DNA from: Verrucomicrobiales bacterium
Lineage (GTDB): Bacteria; Verrucomicrobiota; Verrucomicrobiia; Limisphaerales; RI-55
NCBI GenBank assembly: GCA_003484235.1
Contig: DNDP01000193.1
Span: 34,081 to 41,824 of the forward strand
Direction of reading: 5' to 3'
Length of the DNA stretch: 7,744 bases
Made by a program: the position numbers and the translations under genes. The notes below the pieces were generated by a model, which was not told the DNA's origin, made no database searches, and saw only the letters and a program-made list of their open reading frames with translations. This document shows, one piece after another, positions 1 through 5,989 of this stretch (positions are counted from its first letter, which is position 1; every line of letters starts with the position of its first letter).

Positions 1-104
1 ACGCGGAGATAGATGAAGGCATCCGGCACGAACATGCGCACGGCATATAGCATGTCAGCATCACGAACGCTGTCGGCTACAATCAGGAGATTGTCGCGTT
101 TCAT
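1..104 (-). CDS. Probable Xaa-Pro peptidase (M24 / creatinase-prolidase family), N-terminal fragment
   Basis: Only the first 34 codons are present; the gene continues past base 1. The product begins MKRDNLLIVADSVRDADMLY and continues through AVRMFVPDAFIYLR. A short strand, then an acidic-Asp-Met-Leu-Tyr segment and a Phe-Val-Pro-Asp-x-Phe stretch resembles the creatinase/prolidase N-terminal domain of M24 aminopeptidases, which remove an N-terminal residue preceding proline. The metal-binding catalytic half is outside the window, so activity cannot be judged. ATG at 104-102 is the only reasonable start. No Shine-Dalgarno sequence precedes it. It follows upp on the same strand after 110 bases, so it may be the third gene of the sppA-upp unit or have its own promoter. 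The family call rests on remembered resemblance of a short fragment and is moderate at best; the existence of a coding start is more certain. Confidence 0.55.
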   Translation of the reverse strand, partial: MKRDNLLIVADSVRDADMLYAVRMFVPDAFIYLR

Positions 105-214
105 GGGAACGGGCGGCGAGAGTAAATCCTTCGCGCGCGAATAACCAAGTGGAATTTGCTCACCGTCTGCGGCGCATGGAAATTAAACAATTCGGCAGTC
201 CTCGTGCCGTCCGA
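105..214 (-). other. upp to M24-gene spacer with a 12-base palindrome
   Basis: This 110-base non-coding spacer separates the upp stop from the start of the downstream peptidase gene. It is more AT-rich than its surroundings near 180-195 and contains a perfect palindrome, TTCGCGCGCGAA, at 130-141, about 26 bases upstream of the peptidase ATG. I see no intrinsic terminator (no GC stem followed by a T run) on the minus strand. A possible weak promoter on the minus strand would be TTGGTT followed 16 bases later by TTTACT, with the palindrome in its spacer; both boxes match the consensus poorly. Whether this spacer starts a new transcript or is just an intra-operon gap is undecided. Confidence 0.35.
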
Positions 215-838
215 TCAGGCGCCGAACTGGCGGTCTCCGGCATCGCCCAGACCGGGCACGATGTATCCCTGTTCGTCGAGGCGGTCATCCACCGCGGCGC
301 AAAAGACCGGCATTCCGGGATGGCTTTTTCTGAGATGCCGGATGCCTTCCGGTGCGGCGACCAGGCAGACCAGCCGGAGGTCACGGGCGCCCCTGCTCTG
401 AAGCTGTCGCAAGGCTGCCCCGCTGCTGCCGCCGGTTGCCAGCATCGGATCGAGCAGGAACACCGCGTAACGGGCAAGTCGCCGTGGCAGCTTGCCGTAG
501 TAGGCCTCCGCCTCGAGTGTGAGTTCATTCCTTTGCAGGCCGATGAACCCCACCTGCGCCGTCGGAATAATGGGCAATATCCCCTGCAACAGACCGAGGC
601 CGGCGCGGAGGACGGGCACCAGCAGGATCGGTTTGGCCATGCGTTTCGCACGCGCCCGCTTCAGCGGCGTTTGAACACTGACCTGCCGGGTGGTCAGCGT
701 GCGGGAGGCCTCGTGAAAGAGCAGGGTGCCCGCGTCCGCCAGAAGACGGCGAAATTCACCGACCGGAGTGTGCCGGTCGCGCAGGTCGGCCAGCTTGTCC
801 TGCAGGACTGGGTGGTCGATGACGTGGACTTCCCTCAT
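215..838 (-). CDS. upp: Uracil phosphoribosyltransferase
   Basis: Pyrimidine salvage enzyme of the cytoplasm: uracil + PRPP to UMP + diphosphate. The 207-residue product has the normal family length. Visible marks are PVLRAGL at 75-81, YYGKLP at 113-118, the PRPP-binding loop DPMLATGGSS at 130-139, and the C-terminal uracil-binding block GYIVPGLGDAGDR (191-203) followed by QFGA at the end. The chosen start is ATG at 838, which overlaps the sppA stop in the string TGATG. A GTG one codon upstream (841) would give MM and cannot be excluded. The one-base overlap with sppA and the lack of a Shine-Dalgarno motif suggest translation coupled to sppA. No substitution of a key residue is seen; the last residue is Ala where many homologues end in Thr. 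Function is secure by motif. Confidence 0.95.
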   Translation of the reverse strand: MREVHVIDHPVLQDKLADLRDRHTPVGEFRRLLADAGTLLFHEASRTLTTRQVSVQTPLKRARAKRMAKPILLVPVLRAGLGLLQGILPIIPTAQVGFIGLQRNELTLEAEAYYGKLPRRLARYAVFLLDPMLATGGSSGAALRQLQSRGARDLRLVCLVAAPEGIRHLRKSHPGMPVFCAAVDDRLDEQGYIVPGLGDAGDRQFGA

Positions 839-2016
839 CACGGCACGAAGTGAGGCGGCAGGAAGTAGAGCCTGCCGGACTCGATCTGTGGAAGTTTCAC
901 CCCCAGATCGAGTTTGACCGTCCTGGATTCGCTTTCTCCAAGCAGGCGAAAGAGCATGCCCAGACGAAACGGTTGGCGGTAGGCGATCAAATTTGCGGAA
1001 GAAATGCCGGCCAATTCCAACGCACGTTCAATGGCTGCGTCGAAATTGCCCAACTCATCGACCAGTCCGAGGCGGTGGGCTTCCTTCCCGGAGATGATGC
1101 GGCCGTCGGCGAACTGCTCCCAGTTGTCGGCCAGAACGCGGCCTTCGCCGTCGTTCGCGTCTGCCGCGCGGGTCCGGCCTTCCTTGATCACGGTTTTGAA
1201 GCGGTCGAACGTTTCCATGACCATTCCCTGGACCAGTTCGCGCTCCTCCGAGGTGATTTCATCCGGGCGCTTGTCGGGGCTCAGCATGTCCTTCAGGTCG
1301 CCGCTCTTGAAGACCATCGGCTGGACACCCACTTTGTCCATCAATCCACGCCAGTTGTAGCCGGACATGATGACGCCGATGCTGCCCGTGATGGTCAGCT
1401 CGTGGGCCACGATCCATCGGCAGGGCGCCGAGATGTAGTAGCCACCGCTGGCAGCCAGGCTGCCCATGGAGGCGATCACCGGCTTGCCCGTGGTCTCCTG
1501 AAAATCGGCGATCAGCCTGTAAATCTCGTCGGACGCCAGCACCTCCCCTCCCGGAGAGTTCACCTTGAGCAGGACCGCGCGCACCCGGTCGTCTTCGGTG
1601 CACGCCTCCAACTGGTCCTCGATGTAGCTGACGAGGTTGTAGCCGCTGGCGTCAAAGCTCTGACCGCTGATGATCCCGTCGAGCACGATGACGGCGACCT
1701 TGTTCCGCGAATCGTTGTCCTCCAGTACGACTTCTTGAAATCCCGGCGCGGTCATGCTGGAGCCGGTGGTTGGAACCGAGAATATGGCCGAAACGAAATT
1801 GCCCATCAGACTGAGGCCCAACGCACAGGCCAGAAGGATGGTTGCCACCATCCAGCCGGCCCCGCTTTTCCTGCCCTGCCGTTTCGGGGCCGTGTCCGGC
1901 CTGGGACCCGACATGGCTGGCGGCGGCGGTGCCGGCGGCCTGGATGCCGGCTCCAGTGGTGGCGGCTGCGCTCCGGCCGAGTTTGCATTGTTGGGCGGTG
2001 GTTGCTCAGGTTCCAT
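838..2016 (-). CDS. sppA: Signal peptide peptidase SppA, short (single-domain) form, S49 family
   Basis: Membrane-bound serine protease that digests cleaved signal peptides and related membrane fragments. From ATG at 2016 the product has 392 residues. Residues 1-50 are a proline-rich tail (runs of 3-4 prolines) ending in a basic patch (KRQGRK, 45-50). One transmembrane segment follows at about 54-79. The S49 domain covers about 105-345: VNSPGGEV at 152-159, nucleophile Ser190 in SLAASGGYY, TGSIGVIM at 210-217, and general-base Lys242 in SGDLKDM. The Ser-Lys spacing of 52 equals that of the Bacillus single-domain enzyme (Ser147/Lys199), whereas the long E. coli form splits the dyad between two domains. 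An in-frame TTG at 2052 would add 12 residues (MRRTNRSDTVFA); I prefer the ATG since the added segment is not family-like. No Shine-Dalgarno motif is visible at either. It heads the sppA-upp pair and is divergent from the PpiD-like gene, another envelope-protein quality-control function. Confidence 0.93.
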   Translation of the reverse strand: MEPEQPPPNNANSAGAQPPPLEPASRPPAPPPPAMSGPRPDTAPKRQGRKSGAGWMVATILLACALGLSLMGNFVSAIFSVPTTGSSMTAPGFQEVVLEDNDSRNKVAVIVLDGIISGQSFDASGYNLVSYIEDQLEACTEDDRVRAVLLKVNSPGGEVLASDEIYRLIADFQETTGKPVIASMGSLAASGGYYISAPCRWIVAHELTITGSIGVIMSGYNWRGLMDKVGVQPMVFKSGDLKDMLSPDKRPDEITSEERELVQGMVMETFDRFKTVIKEGRTRAADANDGEGRVLADNWEQFADGRIISGKEAHRLGLVDELGNFDAAIERALELAGISSANLIAYRQPFRLGMLFRLLGESESRTVKLDLGVKLPQIESGRLYFLPPHFVP

Positions 2017-2177
2017 GGCGAAGACGGTATCGGAACGGTTCGTTCGCCGCAAGGTGCGAGGAAAACCGTGGCGAAATGGCCGTGCGGCCCGGCGGTCGCA
2101 GCCTTCTCTTTTACGTTTGACCCGCCCGAATCCCGGCGGTTAGCTTCCGCCCTCTTTAACCGGACCGCAGCAGACAT
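2017..2177. promoter_or_regulatory. Divergent intergenic region between sppA and the PpiD-like gene
   Basis: This 161-base spacer must hold the start signals of both flanking genes. On the plus strand TTGACC (2117-2122) lies 18 bases before TAGCTT (2141-2146), giving a likely start near 2153 and a leader of about 25 bases for the PpiD-like gene. The -35 box is good and the -10 box is poor. On the minus strand TTGCGG (2052-2047) lies 17 bases before TACCGT (2029-2024), a weak candidate for sppA. No Shine-Dalgarno motif precedes either start codon. No terminator or obvious operator is visible. The promoter calls are inspection only. Confidence 0.4.
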
Positions 2178-3800
2178 ATGTTTGGCACCTTTCGCAAGCA
2201 CTCCACGACGCTTTGGGTCTTCCTGATCGCGGTGATCATCGTGTCGTTCGTGATCTTCTTCTCCCCCAACGTGGCGTTTCAGAGCTCGCCCCAGCAGTTC
2301 AGCCTCAACATCGACGGTCGGGATTTCAACCGATCGGACCTGGACGCCGCCCACAACGAGGCGCGGATCGCGGTCATGCTGGGCATGGCGCGGAATCCGG
2401 AATCCAACGAGGAGGCCAACATGAGCGCCCTGCAGCGGCTCCTGCTGCGCGGCAAGATCGCGCAGTACGGCATTCACGTCGGCGACGAGACCACTGCGGC
2501 GTGGATCCACCGCCGGTTGACCGGGCCCACCGGACCGTTTGCCGGCCAGTCATTTGAGCAGGTGGTTGAATTGCTCAAGCCGCAGGGGCTGAAGGCGGAC
2601 GATTTGCAGCGATTCGCCCGCAACCAGGCGGGGTTGGAAATGCTGATCCGGACGGTCGTGACCCCCGGCGTGCTGGTGACGCCGCAGGAGGTGGAAGCCG
2701 CCTACCTGCGCGACAATGAAAAGATCGAGGCGGAGGTTGCGTTCATCAGCCACACCAATTTCGCCGCGTCGGTGACGCTCGATCCGGCCGAAGTCGCGGG
2801 CTTCTACAGCAACCGTGTTGCGGCCTACCGCTCCCCCGACCGCGTGCAGGTCCATTTCGTTCGCTTCGCTGCTTCCAATCACCTCGCCGAGGCGGAGCAG
2901 GCGCTGGCGGCGCGCGGAGGGTTGGAAGCGCTCATCAATACGGCCTACGACGAGCGCGGAACGAATTTTTATGCGGGGCTGACCGAGGCCGAAGCCAAGG
3001 CGCGCATCCGGCAGGAGATGATCGACCAGAACGCACTCGCGGTCGCGAAGCGCAAGATTTACGACTTCATCAACGGCTACTGGGACACCGAACCGCGCTC
3101 GGCGACGGTCGTGGCGACCGCGGCGCAGGCCGCGGGCCGGGAGATGAAGACCACCGAGCCGTTTGCCCGTGACGAGGTCCCCGAGGGCCTCGCCGTTGGT
3201 CCTGAGTTCGTGGATGCAGCCTTCAAGCTTACGCCCTCCGAGCCCTATTCCTCCGCAGTTGTGGGAGCAGACGGCTACTATGCGCTCTGCTTCGATCAGA
3301 AGATTCCCGGCACGATTCAGCCGTTGGAGTCGGTTCGGGAACGGGTGGAGAAGGAGTACCGTGAGAACCGTTCGCGCACCCTCGCGCAGGAGGCGGCGGA
3401 CAAGTTTCATGCGGCGGCCACCAACGCCATCGCGGGAGGACAGTCGTTTGCGCAGCTCGCCGAGCAGGCCGGGTTTAAGTACGCCCGGATTCCCGATCTC
3501 AGCCCTCGAATGACCGACGTGCCCGATCTGGCCGTGCCGGTGGATCCGCGCCAGATCGCCAGCCTCGCCTTCAACCAGCCCACCAATTCGGTTGGAGCGC
3601 CAAACTATCTTGCCGACGGCATGCTTGTCATCCGCACTGGTCAACGCCGGCCGCCCTCCGACGAGGAAATGAAGGAAGGAATGGCCGACTACACGGAGCG
3701 CTTCCGGAGCGCACGCGAGACCGAGGTCTTCAACGAGTGGATGCAGCAGCAGATGGTTCTGGGCGGCTTGCAGAGCTTCTTCAGCAACCCGGGCCAATAG
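2178..3800 (+). CDS. Membrane-anchored PpiD/SurA-like periplasmic foldase (peptidyl-prolyl isomerase family)
   Basis: The 540-residue protein starts with a short basic stretch (MFGTFRKHSTT), then one uncleaved transmembrane anchor at 12-29, placing the rest in the periplasm, as in PpiD. Residues about 40-185 look like the SurA/PpiD N-terminal chaperone domain: helix-rich, with a segment near 50-65 (DFNRSDLDAAHNEAR), LLLRGKIAQYGI at 88-99, and VTPQEVEAAYL at 167-177, a typical start of the linker to the parvulin domain. VQVHFVRF at 223-230 may correspond to the parvulin first strand (usually a His-Ile-Leu motif), but the expected parvulin core is not clear, so isomerase activity is uncertain and a pure chaperone role is possible. 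The C-terminal part contains two related blocks, about 320-410 and 430-524 (see findings). The start ATG at 2178 is well placed for the anchor; no Shine-Dalgarno motif is seen. It likely shares a transcript with the pseudouridine synthase 16 bases downstream. Confidence 0.8.
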   Translation: MFGTFRKHSTTLWVFLIAVIIVSFVIFFSPNVAFQSSPQQFSLNIDGRDFNRSDLDAAHNEARIAVMLGMARNPESNEEANMSALQRLLLRGKIAQYGIHVGDETTAAWIHRRLTGPTGPFAGQSFEQVVELLKPQGLKADDLQRFARNQAGLEMLIRTVVTPGVLVTPQEVEAAYLRDNEKIEAEVAFISHTNFAASVTLDPAEVAGFYSNRVAAYRSPDRVQVHFVRFAASNHLAEAEQALAARGGLEALINTAYDERGTNFYAGLTEAEAKARIRQEMIDQNALAVAKRKIYDFINGYWDTEPRSATVVATAAQAAGREMKTTEPFARDEVPEGLAVGPEFVDAAFKLTPSEPYSSAVVGADGYYALCFDQKIPGTIQPLESVRERVEKEYRENRSRTLAQEAADKFHAAATNAIAGGQSFAQLAEQAGFKYARIPDLSPRMTDVPDLAVPVDPRQIASLAFNQPTNSVGAPNYLADGMLVIRTGQRRPPSDEEMKEGMADYTERFRSARETEVFNEWMQQQMVLGGLQSFFSNPGQ

Positions 3801-3816
3801 CCCGCCCTCCGCCCGC

Positions 3817-4617
3817 GTGTTTCCCCCCATCAAGCTCTCCTCGCCGGCCACGCGCGAGTTTTGGGAGATCGGCGTGCTCCACGAGGACGAGCACCTTCTG
3901 GCCATCGACAAACCGGTCCGCCTGCTGACCTCGCCCGACCGCTACGATCCCAACCGGCCGAACCTGATGAAGCTGCTTCACGCCGGCATCAGCGACGGCA
4001 AACCCTGGGCTGTCGCACGCGGATTGACCTATCTTTCCAACGCCCATCGACTCGATTTTGAGACCGGCGGCATTCTCCTGCTGGCCAAGAACAAGCCGGT
4101 GCTGGTTCAGCTGGCGAGCCTCTTTGGTTCCGAGAAACCCCTGAAGCACTACGTGGCCCTGGTGCAGGGTACGCCCGCCGAAAAGCGGTTCGAGGTGGAT
4201 GTGCCGATCGCCCCGCACCCGCGCCATGTCGGTCGGATGTGTGTGAACCGGGACAACGGCAAAAAATCGCGCACCCAGTTCGAGGTGCTCGAATCGTTCA
4301 GGGGATATACGCTCCTGCGGTGCCGGCCGCTGACCGGCCGCACCCATCAGATTCGCCTTCACCTCCGGCATCTCCATCTTCCGATCGTGGCCGATTCCCT
4401 CTACCTCGGGCGGGAACTGCGACTCTCAACGCTGAAACCCGGCTATCGGCTCAAGCCCGGCCGCATCGAGCGGCCTCTGATCAGCACGGTGGCATTGCAC
4501 GCCGAAAAACTGGAACTGGCCCACCCGGTGGGCGGACATCCCGTGGTGATCGAGTCCCCCTGGCCAAAAGACCTGCAGGTTGCCCTGAAGTTTCTGCGCC
4601 AGTACGCGCCGGAATGA
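3817..4617 (+). CDS. RluA-family RNA pseudouridine synthase
   Basis: Converts a specific uridine in rRNA or tRNA to pseudouridine; the target site cannot be told from sequence. The 266-residue product is the catalytic core alone, without an N-terminal S4 RNA-binding domain. Motif I is LLAIDKPVRLL (27-37). Motif II is HRLDFETGG (77-85) with catalytic Asp80; most RluA relatives have Ser where this has Gly84. KHYVALVQG (110-118) and the motif III segment RPLTGRTHQIRLHL (170-183) complete the family signature. The last 75 residues carry an LHAEKLEL segment (about 228-235) typical of the family's end. The start is a GTG at 3817, 16 bases after the foldase stop, with no Shine-Dalgarno motif. The next in-frame ATG (codon 51) would delete motif I and is rejected. 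Co-transcription with the foldase gene is likely. Confidence 0.92.
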   Translation: MFPPIKLSSPATREFWEIGVLHEDEHLLAIDKPVRLLTSPDRYDPNRPNLMKLLHAGISDGKPWAVARGLTYLSNAHRLDFETGGILLLAKNKPVLVQLASLFGSEKPLKHYVALVQGTPAEKRFEVDVPIAPHPRHVGRMCVNRDNGKKSRTQFEVLESFRGYTLLRCRPLTGRTHQIRLHLRHLHLPIVADSLYLGRELRLSTLKPGYRLKPGRIERPLISTVALHAEKLELAHPVGGHPVVIESPWPKDLQVALKFLRQYAPE

Positions 4618-4681
4618 CCGGCGTCAAAGGCGGGCTGGGGCCGTCCGGCGTACACATCGCTGCAGGGCAGACCAAGGGCAC
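4618..4681. other. Convergent intergenic spacer, no gene seen
   Basis: Short spacer between the pseudouridine synthase stop and the terminator of the opposing secG operon. The heptamer CCGGCGT occurs twice, about 30 bases apart. There is no T-tract hairpin serving the plus strand here, so the plus-strand transcript either reads into the neighbouring terminator hairpin, which could act weakly in both directions, or ends by Rho. Confidence 0.4.
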
Positions 4682-4710
4682 AAAAAAGCCCGGAGCGGAG
4701 GCTCCGGGCT
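4682..4710 (-). terminator. Intrinsic terminator of the pgk-tpiA-secG operon
   Basis: A perfect 10-base inverted repeat, AGCCCGGAGC (4687-4696) and GCTCCGGGCT (4701-4710), encloses a 4-base loop (4697-4700). On the minus strand the stem is followed immediately by a run of six T (4687-4682, the first T being the base of the stem). It lies 17 bases past the secG stop codon. This is a textbook Rho-independent terminator on the minus strand. On the plus strand the stem is not followed by T residues, so any effect on the convergent gene would be weak. Confidence 0.92.
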
Positions 4711-4727
4711 CGCAGATGAATCCCGAC

Positions 4728-5180
4728 TTACTGCTGTGGAGACGTGGCCGGAGGCTGCTCGGTGGCGGGCACCGTCGGATTGGTGCTCGTATTGCCAGCC
4801 GGAGTGGTCGTGGACAGCGGCGTGGCCAGCAGGTTGGACGAGGTCAGGGGCGGCGTGGTGGCGCCGGGTGCCGTCGAGGGCTGCGAAGACTGGGCTTCCA
4901 GTTCCTTCACCACGCCGGTGACGTTGCGTTCGGCATAGTTCGCGTGGAGCAGCGACAGGGAGACGATCAACACGAAGAAGGCGATGGCGGCCACGCGCGT
5001 GGCCTTGGTCAGGACATTGCCGGAGCCGGCCCCAATCAGCGCATCCACGGCGCCGCCACCAAAGGCCGTGCCGCCCAGTCCGGATTCCTTTTTGGGAAGT
5101 TGCATCAGGATGAGCAGACCGAGGAACAGGCAGTCCAACACCAGCAGGAACGTGAGGATGTAGAGCGAGATGAGTAACAT
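4728..5180 (-). CDS. secG: Protein translocase subunit SecG
   Basis: Small inner-membrane subunit of the SecYEG translocon that stimulates SecA-driven export. The 150-residue product has TM1 at about 3-27, a Gly-rich cytoplasmic loop (LGGTAFGGGAVDALIGAGSG, 35-54, then NVLTKAT) that is the family hallmark, and TM2 at about 63-80. SecG is usually about 75-110 residues. Here residues 97-150 form an extra tail made mostly of Pro, Thr, Ser, Ala, Gln and Asn, probably disordered and periplasmic if the usual topology holds. ATG at 5180 is 9 bases after the tpiA stop, with a weak purine stretch (GGAA) upstream. It is the last gene of the pgk-tpiA-secG operon and is followed by a strong terminator. 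The assignment is firm from topology, loop motif and gene order. Confidence 0.93.
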   Translation of the reverse strand: MLLISLYILTFLLVLDCLFLGLLILMQLPKKESGLGGTAFGGGAVDALIGAGSGNVLTKATRVAAIAFFVLIVSLSLLHANYAERNVTGVVKELEAQSSQPSTAPGATTPPLTSSNLLATPLSTTTPAGNTSTNPTVPATEQPPATSPQQ

Positions 5181-5189
5181 GGGATTCCG

Positions 5190-5954
5190 TTAAATGACGT
5201 TTTTGATGATATCCGCAAAGCTGCGTTCTTCAAGCGAGGCACCACCGACGAGGGCGCCATCCACATCCGGTTTGCCCAGCAGTTCCCGGGCGTTGCCGGC
5301 CTTGACGCTGCCTCCGTACTGGATCCGGATCTTGCGGGCAACCGCCTCGCCGGCGATCTGCGCGACCGTCTGGCGGATGAAGGCGTGCACCTCCTGGGCC
5401 TGCGCGGAGGTGGCCGTCCTGCCCGTGCCGATGGCCCAGACCGGCTCGTAGGCGATGATGGGTTCCTCGATCTGCTGCGGGCTCAGTCCCGCCAGGCTGC
5501 CCCGGGTCTGCGTTCCGACCACGGTGTTGGTCTGGCCGCTTTCGCGCTGGGCGAGCGTTTCACCGACGCAAACGATCGGTTTCAGGGACGCGGCGTGGGC
5601 GGCCAGCGCCTTCCTGGCCACCAGTTCATCGCTTTCGTTCTGATACTGGCGGCGTTCCGAATGCCCCAGGATGACGTAGCGGACCGAAAGGTCCCTCAGC
5701 ATGCCGGCGGCGATCTCGCCGGTGTAGGCGCCGTAGTTCTGCTCGCTCATGTTCTGGGCGCCGAGGCGGATGTTCGATTCAATGATCGCCTTGGAAACCT
5801 CGCTCAACGCGGTGAACGGAGGGCAGACCACGATGTCCACTTCCTTCACGCCGTTGAGTTCGCGCTTGAGGCCCTGCACCAGGTCCAGCGCCTCGGCCAC
5901 CGTCTTGTTCATCTTCCAGTTGCCGGCGATGATCAGTCTGCGTTCTTTGTCCAT
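5190..5954 (-). CDS. tpiA: Triosephosphate isomerase
   Basis: Interconverts dihydroxyacetone phosphate and glyceraldehyde 3-phosphate in glycolysis/gluconeogenesis; cytoplasmic. The 254-residue length is typical. All catalytic parts are present: Asn12 and Lys14 in GNWKMN, electrophile His98 in GHSERR (97-102), base Glu170 in AYEPVWAIGTG (169-179), the mobile loop 6 immediately after Glu170, and the phosphate-gripping segments YGGSV (213-217) and GALVGGASL (233-241). The ATG at 5954 gives a normal N-terminus. The 35-base gap from pgk contains an 11-base inverted repeat, TGAAAGTTTCA on the minus strand (5978-5968), and no Shine-Dalgarno motif. Middle gene of the operon, 9 bases before secG. Confidence 0.98.
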   Translation of the reverse strand: MDKERRLIIAGNWKMNKTVAEALDLVQGLKRELNGVKEVDIVVCPPFTALSEVSKAIIESNIRLGAQNMSEQNYGAYTGEIAAGMLRDLSVRYVILGHSERRQYQNESDELVARKALAAHAASLKPIVCVGETLAQRESGQTNTVVGTQTRGSLAGLSPQQIEEPIIAYEPVWAIGTGRTATSAQAQEVHAFIRQTVAQIAGEAVARKIRIQYGGSVKAGNARELLGKPDVDGALVGGASLEERSFADIIKNVI

Positions 5955-5989
5955 GCTTCGGGATTCGTGAAACTTTCAGGGGTGACCGG

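Noticed and set aside
149..853. A 234-codon open frame on the plus strand opposite upp
   Set aside because: The opposite strand encodes an unmistakable uracil phosphoribosyltransferase, and this frame has no family features.
850..2226. A 458-codon open frame on the plus strand opposite sppA
   Set aside because: It is the antisense shadow of sppA, which has clear S49 motifs. The translated antisense sequence shows no recognisable family, and long shadow frames are expected at high GC.
2550..3911. A 453-codon open frame on the minus strand opposite the PpiD-like gene
   Set aside because: It overlaps a gene with a plausible anchor and chaperone domain. Its own translation is Arg/Gly/Leu-rich without motifs, as expected for a GC-rich antisense frame.
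4239..5177. A 312-codon plus-strand frame running from the pseudouridine synthase through the terminator and over secG
   Set aside because: It crosses a strong terminator hairpin, overlaps two real genes and is a low-complexity Arg/Gly/Gln-rich translation.
5968..5978. TGAAA-N-TTTCA inverted repeat in the pgk-tpiA spacer as a regulatory site
   Set aside because: The arms are only five bases and lie inside an operon. It is not followed by a T run and is too short to claim a function.
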